Source of the DNA: Blastochloris tepida | Lineage (GTDB): Bacteria > Pseudomonadota > Alphaproteobacteria > Rhizobiales > Xanthobacteraceae | Assembly (NCBI RefSeq): GCF_003966715.1 | Contig: NZ_AP018907.1 | Coordinates: 422,001-486,000, forward strand | DNA: 64,000 nucleotides | Direction: 5' to 3' | Shown: positions 59,981 through 64,000 of the stretch, piece after piece | How the letters are laid out: each line of letters opens with the position of its first letter | Position numbering within the stretch: the first letter of the stretch is position 1 | Program-made: the position numbers and the translations under genes | The notes under the pieces: generated by a model | What the model was told of the DNA's origin: nothing | What the model saw: the letters and a program-made list of their open reading frames with translations, nothing else | The model's database searches: none

Positions 59981-60880
59981 ATGGCTGTCGACGCAACCGA
60001 GACGGAAGCGCGAAAAGAGCGCGCGAAGGCGTGGTTCGAGGAATTGCGCGATCGCATCTGCCTCGCATTCGAGGATCTCGAACAGGAGGCGCCGGGGCCG
60101 TTCGCCGCCGAGGGCGCGCGGCCGGGGCGGTTCGAGCGCACGCCGTGGGCGCGCACCGACCATTCCGGCGCGCCGGGCGGCGGCGGGGTGATGTCGATCC
60201 TGCGCGGGCGGGTGTTCGAGAAGGTCGGCGTCCATGTCTCGACCGTGTTCGGCGAGTTCTCGCCGGAATTCCGCTCCGAGATCCCGGGGGCGGAGGCCGA
60301 TCCGCGGTTCTGGGCCTCGGGCCTGTCGCTGATCGCCCATCCCGCCAATCCGCACGTGCCGACCGCCCACATGAACACGCGCTTCGTGGTCACGGCGAAG
60401 TCGTGGTTCGGCGGCGGGGCGGACCTGACGCCGATGCTGGCCGGCCGGCGCAGCCAGGACGACCCCGACACCCGCGCCTTCCATGCCGCCATGCGCCAAG
60501 CCTGCGAGCGCCACGCCGGGGTGGCGAACTACGACAAGTTCAAGATGTGGTGCGACGACTATTTCTTCCTCAAGCACCGCAACGAGCCGCGCGGCGTCGG
60601 CGGGATCTTCTTCGACTGGCTCGACAATGGCGACTGGGAGGCCGATTTCGCCTTCGTGCGCCGGGTCGGCGAGGCGTTTCTCTCAGCCTATCCGCCGATC
60701 GTGCGCGCCAACTGGGCGACCCGCTGGAGCGGGGCCGAGCGGGCCGAGCAGCTTCAGCGGCGCGGCCGCTACGTCGAGTTCAACCTGCTCTACGACCGCG
60801 GCACGCTGTTCGGGCTGAAGACCGGCGGCAATGTCGACGCCATCCTGTCGTCGATGCCGCCGATGGTGGCGTGGCCGTGA
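59981..60880 (+). CDS. hemF: Oxygen-dependent coproporphyrinogen III oxidase
   Basis: 299 residues. [41 protein letters not shown] and [28 protein letters not shown] are all hallmarks of HemF. It converts coproporphyrinogen III to protoporphyrinogen IX using oxygen, in heme (and bacteriochlorophyll) synthesis. In a phototroph its oxygen-independent counterpart HemN is expected elsewhere. Confidence 0.96.
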   Translation: MAVDATETEARKERAKAWFEELRDRICLAFEDLEQEAPGPFAAEGARPGRFERTPWARTDHSGAPGGGGVMSILRGRVFEKVGVHVSTVFGEFSPEFRSEIPGAEADPRFWASGLSLIAHPANPHVPTAHMNTRFVVTAKSWFGGGADLTPMLAGRRSQDDPDTRAFHAAMRQACERHAGVANYDKFKMWCDDYFFLKHRNEPRGVGGIFFDWLDNGDWEADFAFVRRVGEAFLSAYPPIVRANWATRWSGAERAEQLQRRGRYVEFNLLYDRGTLFGLKTGGNVDAILSSMPPMVAWP

Positions 60881-60888
60881 GGCCGGGA

Positions 60889-60948
60889 CGGCCAAGGTTC
60901 GCAGGGTCAAGGTTCGCACGGTCAAGGTGGGCACGGTCAAGTTTCGCC
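60889..60948. repeat. 15-bp tandem repeat after hemF, four units
   Basis: Four 15-mers of the form SGGTCAAGGTTCGCA (with changes) run from 60889 to 60948. They fall between hemF and the DUF2158 gene and code for no supported protein. Confidence 0.8.
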
Positions 60949-61126
60949 CTTGCCTGCCGGCGCGATGGCGAACAGCATCGGCGGCGAACGCCCATGGTGC
61001 CGATTCGTCCCGGCCGGCGCGCGGCCGGGACCGGCCGTCGCGAGCCGGCCGTCGAGTGGTGACAGGGTGGCTGCGCTGTTGACTGCCGGAATGGACTGCC
61101 AGAATAGACGACTAGGAGAGATTGTC

Positions 61127-61324
61127 ATGAAGTTCGAGATCGGTGATATCGCCCAGCTCAAATCGGGCGGCCCGCTGCTGACCGTCAGCAGTGTTGAGAA
61201 GAATGCCATCCAGTGCGTGTATTTCGCCGATGAGATTGGCGAATTCCGTACCTATGATTTTGCGCCGGCGCTGCTCGTCCATGTCGAGATCGAGGACGCC
61301 GAGGAGGAAGAAGAGGAAGACTGA
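61127..61324 (+). CDS. DUF2158 (YodC-like) small protein
   Basis: 65 residues. MKFEIGDIAQLKSGGPLLTV is the DUF2158 signature, followed by CVYFADEIGEFRTYDF. The C-terminal part is a run of acidic residues (EIEDAEEEEEED). AGGAGAG lies upstream of ATG 61127. The function is unknown. No operon partner. Confidence 0.85.
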   Translation: MKFEIGDIAQLKSGGPLLTVSSVEKNAIQCVYFADEIGEFRTYDFAPALLVHVEIEDAEEEEEED

Positions 61325-61413
61325 ACCCGCTGCAGAGGCGGGGGATCGTCGCGATCGCCGGCAGCTTCAAGGGTGGGAGTGGGGAGGAGGGGCCGAGCCG
61401 CTCCGCCGCCCCG

Positions 61414-62673
61414 TCACTCCGGGCAGCCCAGCCCCACCGTCGCATCGATGATGCGGGCGATCGCGTCCGGCGCCATGGGGAAGCCTGCGGCGATCCAGGC
61501 CGCCTCGGCCTGCGCCAGCGCCTGCCCCAAAACGGGGCCGGGCTTCAGGCCGCGGGCCATCAGGTCGGCGGCCTTGATCGGGCAGGGCTGTGGCGTCCAG
61601 CGCTGCGGCAGGTCGAGCCGGTCCGCCCACGAAGGCGCGTCGGCGGCATCGCCCGACATTGCGAGGGCGGCAAGCACGACGTCGCGATAGTCCGGCGCCC
61701 CCAGCCGGTAGAGAAGCGTGCGCGCCTCCTCGACGGTCATCGCGATGGCGTGACGCCAGTGCGCGGCGATCCGCGTCAGCCGCCTTGTCTCGTCATTGGC
61801 GAGGCGCAGCCGGTCGTGCAGGCGGGCCGCGTCCTCCTCGATGCGCACCGCCAGCACCGCCAGCCGCCGCACCGGATCGGGGGCGAGGCCCTGCGCCGCC
61901 TCGATGGCGGCGAGGCGGGCGAAGGGGATCGGCGTGGCGATGCCGCCGAGCACGGCATGGATCAGCCCGGTCTCGGCCATCACCTGCAATGTCGGCCCGG
62001 CGTCCGGCGCCTTGAACAGCTTCATCAGCTCCAGCCGGATGCGCTCGCGCGACAGTTTTGCGAGACCCGCCCGCTCGGCGAGGCAGGCGTGGAGGCCGGC
62101 AGCGTCCGGCGCGCCCACCCCATAGCCGGCGTGGAAGCGGAAGAAGCGCAGGATGCGCAGATAGTCCTCGCGGATGCGGGTGACGGGATCGCCGATGAAC
62201 CGCACCCGGCGCCGCGCCAGATCGTCGAAGCCGCCGATCGGGTCATAGACGTGGCCGGTGCGGTCGGCCGAGAAGGCGTTGATGGTGAAGTCGCGGCGCC
62301 GCGCATCGGCCTCCCAGTCGCGGCCGAAGGCGACCACGGCGCGCCGTCCGTCGGTCTCGACATCCTGGCGCAGCGTCGTCACCTCGATGCCGACGCCATC
62401 GGCCACCACCGTCACCGTGCCGTGGTCGAGCCCGGTCGGCACCGGCTTCAGCCCGGCGGCGAGGGCGCGGCGCATCACCTCGTCCGGGGTGGCGGTGGTG
62501 GCGATGTCGATGTCGCCGGGCGGCTGGCCCATCAGGGCGTTGCGGACCGCACCGCCGACCACCCGCGCCTCCTCGCCGTCGCGGTCGAGCACCGCCAGCA
62601 CCCGGGCCGGCGGCCCGTCGAACAGCCAGGCGGCACCGGCCAGCGAGGGGACGAGGGCGGTGGAACCGGTCAT
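61414..62673 (-). CDS. cca: CCA tRNA nucleotidyltransferase / poly(A) polymerase family
   Basis: 419 residues. RVVGGAVRNALMGQPPGDIDIATTATPDE is the nucleotidyltransferase motif with the DxD pair (residues about 33-60), and RRRDFTINAFSADRTGHVYDPIGGFDDL is the second conserved block. Then RFIGDPVTRIREDYLRILRFFRFHA, the head/neck motif. It adds or repairs CCA at tRNA 3' ends; poly(A) polymerase activity cannot be excluded from sequence alone. It is the last gene of a tight four-gene unit, and the start overlaps the DUF6111 stop. Confidence 0.93.
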   Translation of the reverse strand: MTGSTALVPSLAGAAWLFDGPPARVLAVLDRDGEEARVVGGAVRNALMGQPPGDIDIATTATPDEVMRRALAAGLKPVPTGLDHGTVTVVADGVGIEVTTLRQDVETDGRRAVVAFGRDWEADARRRDFTINAFSADRTGHVYDPIGGFDDLARRRVRFIGDPVTRIREDYLRILRFFRFHAGYGVGAPDAAGLHACLAERAGLAKLSRERIRLELMKLFKAPDAGPTLQVMAETGLIHAVLGGIATPIPFARLAAIEAAQGLAPDPVRRLAVLAVRIEEDAARLHDRLRLANDETRRLTRIAAHWRHAIAMTVEEARTLLYRLGAPDYRDVVLAALAMSGDAADAPSWADRLDLPQRWTPQPCPIKAADLMARGLKPGPVLGQALAQAEAAWIAAGFPMAPDAIARIIDATVGLGCPE

Positions 62674-62933
62674 CGGAACTGGCCCGGCACCACCCGGCCA
62701 TCCTCGATGTGGGGCGGAATGTAGGTCGAGCCGGCGGGCGCGCGCTCGAACTGGGTGAGCAGCAGCAGGCCGGTCACGGTCAGGATCACCGCCAGCCCGC
62801 CGCACCACACCAGCACCGGCACGGTCCAGCTCTCGGCGGAGCGCAGCGGCCGGCGGCGAATGGCGAGATAGATCGCGTAGGCCGCGAACGGGGCGAGGAA
62901 CAGCCCGGCCTGGATGAGAAAGGTGCGGAGCAT
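62670..62933 (-). CDS. DUF6111-like small membrane protein
   Basis: 87 residues starting MLRTFLIQAGLFLAPFAAYAIYL, with two helices (the second WTVPVLVWCGGLAVILTVTGLLLLTQF) and a C-terminal YIPPHIEDGRVVPGQF. It overlaps its neighbours by one base (upstream) and four bases (downstream), so is co-translated with the NUDIX and cca genes. Small two-helix proteins of this kind are often found beside cca in Rhizobiales; the role is unknown. Confidence 0.8.
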   Translation of the reverse strand: MLRTFLIQAGLFLAPFAAYAIYLAIRRRPLRSAESWTVPVLVWCGGLAVILTVTGLLLLTQFERAPAGSTYIPPHIEDGRVVPGQFR

Positions 62934-63589
62934 CAGCGATAGACCCGTTCCCAGAGGTTGCGGAGAATCCCGGCGGTGACGCCCCAGATATAGCGGTCGC
63001 CGAACGGCATGGCGTAGTAGGTACGCTCCCGGCCTTTCCACAGGCGCGAATGCTGCAGGTGGTGCGCCGGCTCCATCAGGAAGGCGAGCGGCACCTCGAA
63101 CGCCTCGTCCACCTCGTGCGGGTTGATCATGAGATCGAAGGGCGGCCGCACCACCGCCACCACCGGCAGGATGCGAAAGCCGGTGCGCGACAGATAGGTG
63201 TCGAGCAGCCCCAACGGCGCGACGCGGGCAGGGTCGAGCCCGATCTCCTCCTCGGCCTCGCGCAGCGCCGTGGCGATCGGGGTTTGGTCGGCCGGGTCGA
63301 TCTTGCCGCCGGGGAAGGCGATCTGGCCCGGGTGCTCGGGCAGCGCCGCCGAGCGCTGGGTGAGCAGCACGGTCGGCTCGGGGCGGGCGATCACCGGCAC
63401 CAGCACGGCGGCCGGGCGCGGCGGCGGGCTGCCGGGGGGCATGGCCATCGACGGGTCGAGGTCGTGGTCGCCGCGGATCGCCGCCGGCTCGGCATGGTCC
63501 GCGCCCACCGGCAGCGGATGAAGCCGGGTCTCGACCCGCGCCAGGAAATCGGCCAGCGGGTCGGCTTCTCTCAGGTCAATATCGCTCAC
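62933..63589 (-). CDS. NUDIX hydrolase, CoA pyrophosphatase-like
   Basis: 218 residues from a GTG overlapping the upstream stop (GTGA). The NUDIX box reads GGKIDPADQTPIATALREAEEEIGL, near residue 105, preceded by LPEHPGQIAFPGG, the CoA pyrophosphatase (UPF0035-type) pattern. It likely hydrolyses CoA or its derivatives. The upstream DUF1285 gene and downstream DUF6111 and cca form the unit. Confidence 0.88.
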   Translation of the reverse strand: MSDIDLREADPLADFLARVETRLHPLPVGADHAEPAAIRGDHDLDPSMAMPPGSPPPRPAAVLVPVIARPEPTVLLTQRSAALPEHPGQIAFPGGKIDPADQTPIATALREAEEEIGLDPARVAPLGLLDTYLSRTGFRILPVVAVVRPPFDLMINPHEVDEAFEVPLAFLMEPAHHLQHSRLWKGRERTYYAMPFGDRYIWGVTAGILRNLWERVYR

Positions 63590-64000
63590 ATCAACTCCGC
63601 GATCTCGGAGGTCGGCGCCATCGCAAAGAAGCCGCCGCCCGAGGCGATGCCGAACATCGCCCGGCCTTCGACCATCTGCTCCTCGCCCAGCGCCACGAGG
63701 TCGTAGAACAGCGGCCGGGTCAGGCGCGCCCACAGGCCGCGGCGCACGTGCAGGTAGGGCTTCAGGCCGCCGCTCGCCCCGGTCTCGAAGCGCAATGGAT
63801 GCTCCGGGCCGCAGCGCACCACGTCGTCGACATTGGTGCGGAACACCAAGGTGCGCGGGCCGTTGCCGTCGTCCATTGCCATCTCGACCGCCAGGAAGGG
63901 CGAATCCTCGACCGTGATCCCGCATTTCTCGGCGGGCGTCACCAGAACATAGCGCTCGCCCTCGCGCTTGAGGATGGCGGCGAACAGCTTCACCAGCGCC
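63586..64000 (-). CDS. DUF1285 family protein, 5' end off the window
   Basis: The frame is open to the end of the window. LVKLFAAILKREGERYVLVTPAEK, AVEMAMDDGNGPRTLVFRTNVDDVV and LHVRRGLWARLTRPLFYDLVALG are typical of DUF1285 proteins, which are about 190 residues long, so roughly 50 N-terminal residues are missing. The function is unknown. It is the first visible gene of the unit ending in cca. Confidence 0.88.
   Translation of the reverse strand, partial: ALVKLFAAILKREGERYVLVTPAEKCGITVEDSPFLAVEMAMDDGNGPRTLVFRTNVDDVVRCGPEHPLRFETGASGGLKPYLHVRRGLWARLTRPLFYDLVALGEEQMVEGRAMFGIASGGGFFAMAPTSEIAELM

Noticed and set aside
60780..60995. Pentapeptide-repeat-like pattern (LDRAHLDRANLDPANL) on the minus strand after hemF
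   Set aside because: The pattern comes from four 15-bp tandem units read in one frame; the frame is only 71 codons and has no start context.

Overview
The window is high-GC alphaproteobacterial DNA from the Rhizobiales (Hyphomicrobiales). The chromosomal gene orders fit that group: lptF-lptG-lptD-surA-pdxA-rsmA, midA-lgt, ychF-pth-rplY, petA-petB-petC, moaD-moaE and DUF1285-NUDIX-DUF6111-cca. Cytochrome b and cytochrome c1 are separate genes rather than the fused fbcH of Bradyrhizobium. Three tiny single-helix peptides at 5.4-6.5 kb look like light-harvesting LH1 gamma polypeptides, a hallmark of Blastochloris. My best guess is therefore Blastochloris or a close purple phototroph; this is inference, because no reaction-centre or bacteriochlorophyll gene lies in the window.

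Layout. 0-3.5 kb: a partial SIMPL-domain periplasmic protein, then a small accessory patch with an Abi-like HEPN protein, a winged-helix regulator and hairpin-rich non-coding DNA. 3.5-5.2 kb: yicC and gmk, each with a short tandem repeat at its 5' end. 5.2-6.7 kb: the three gamma-like peptides with duplicated leader regions. 6.7-12.3 kb: a DMT membrane protein, a degenerate-GGDEF/EAL protein, a globin-coupled chemoreceptor and a pair of MaoC hydratases. 12.3-19.3 kb: ychF, pth, rplY, midA, lgt, ubiK-like, a YbjN-like gene and proC. 20.8-31.9 kb: a TetR regulator, uvrC, pgsA, moaD, moaE, ilvE, a MarR / response regulator / histidine kinase cluster, an SDR and a glycosyltransferase. 32.2-37.5 kb: an outer-membrane barrel, rlmJ, RNase T2 with a secreted partner, and an ornithine/lysine decarboxylase. 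37.7-48 kb: ribosome and LPS-export genes, pepA, holC and a lipoprotein. 49.8-64 kb: an ABC-F protein, a GT4 glycosyltransferase, apt, mtnP, the bc1 operon, trmL, hemF, cca and neighbours.

Mobile DNA. Three 1156-bp copies of one IS110-family element (19.6, 48.4 and 53.6 kb) lie in the same orientation inside the same kind of dispersed intergenic palindromic repeat. Their 5' non-coding end can be read by eye as a bridge RNA. One segment matches the target left flank and another is complementary to the right flank. A third matches the element's own right end and a fourth is complementary to its left end. Each guide pair is separated by a hairpin.

Intergenic space is crowded with at least five families of palindromic repeats and several unrelated short tandem arrays of 15, 17, 18, 57 and about 120 bp. 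No tRNA, rRNA or CRISPR array was recognised. Many long open frames here are only high-GC shadows of real genes and are not listed.
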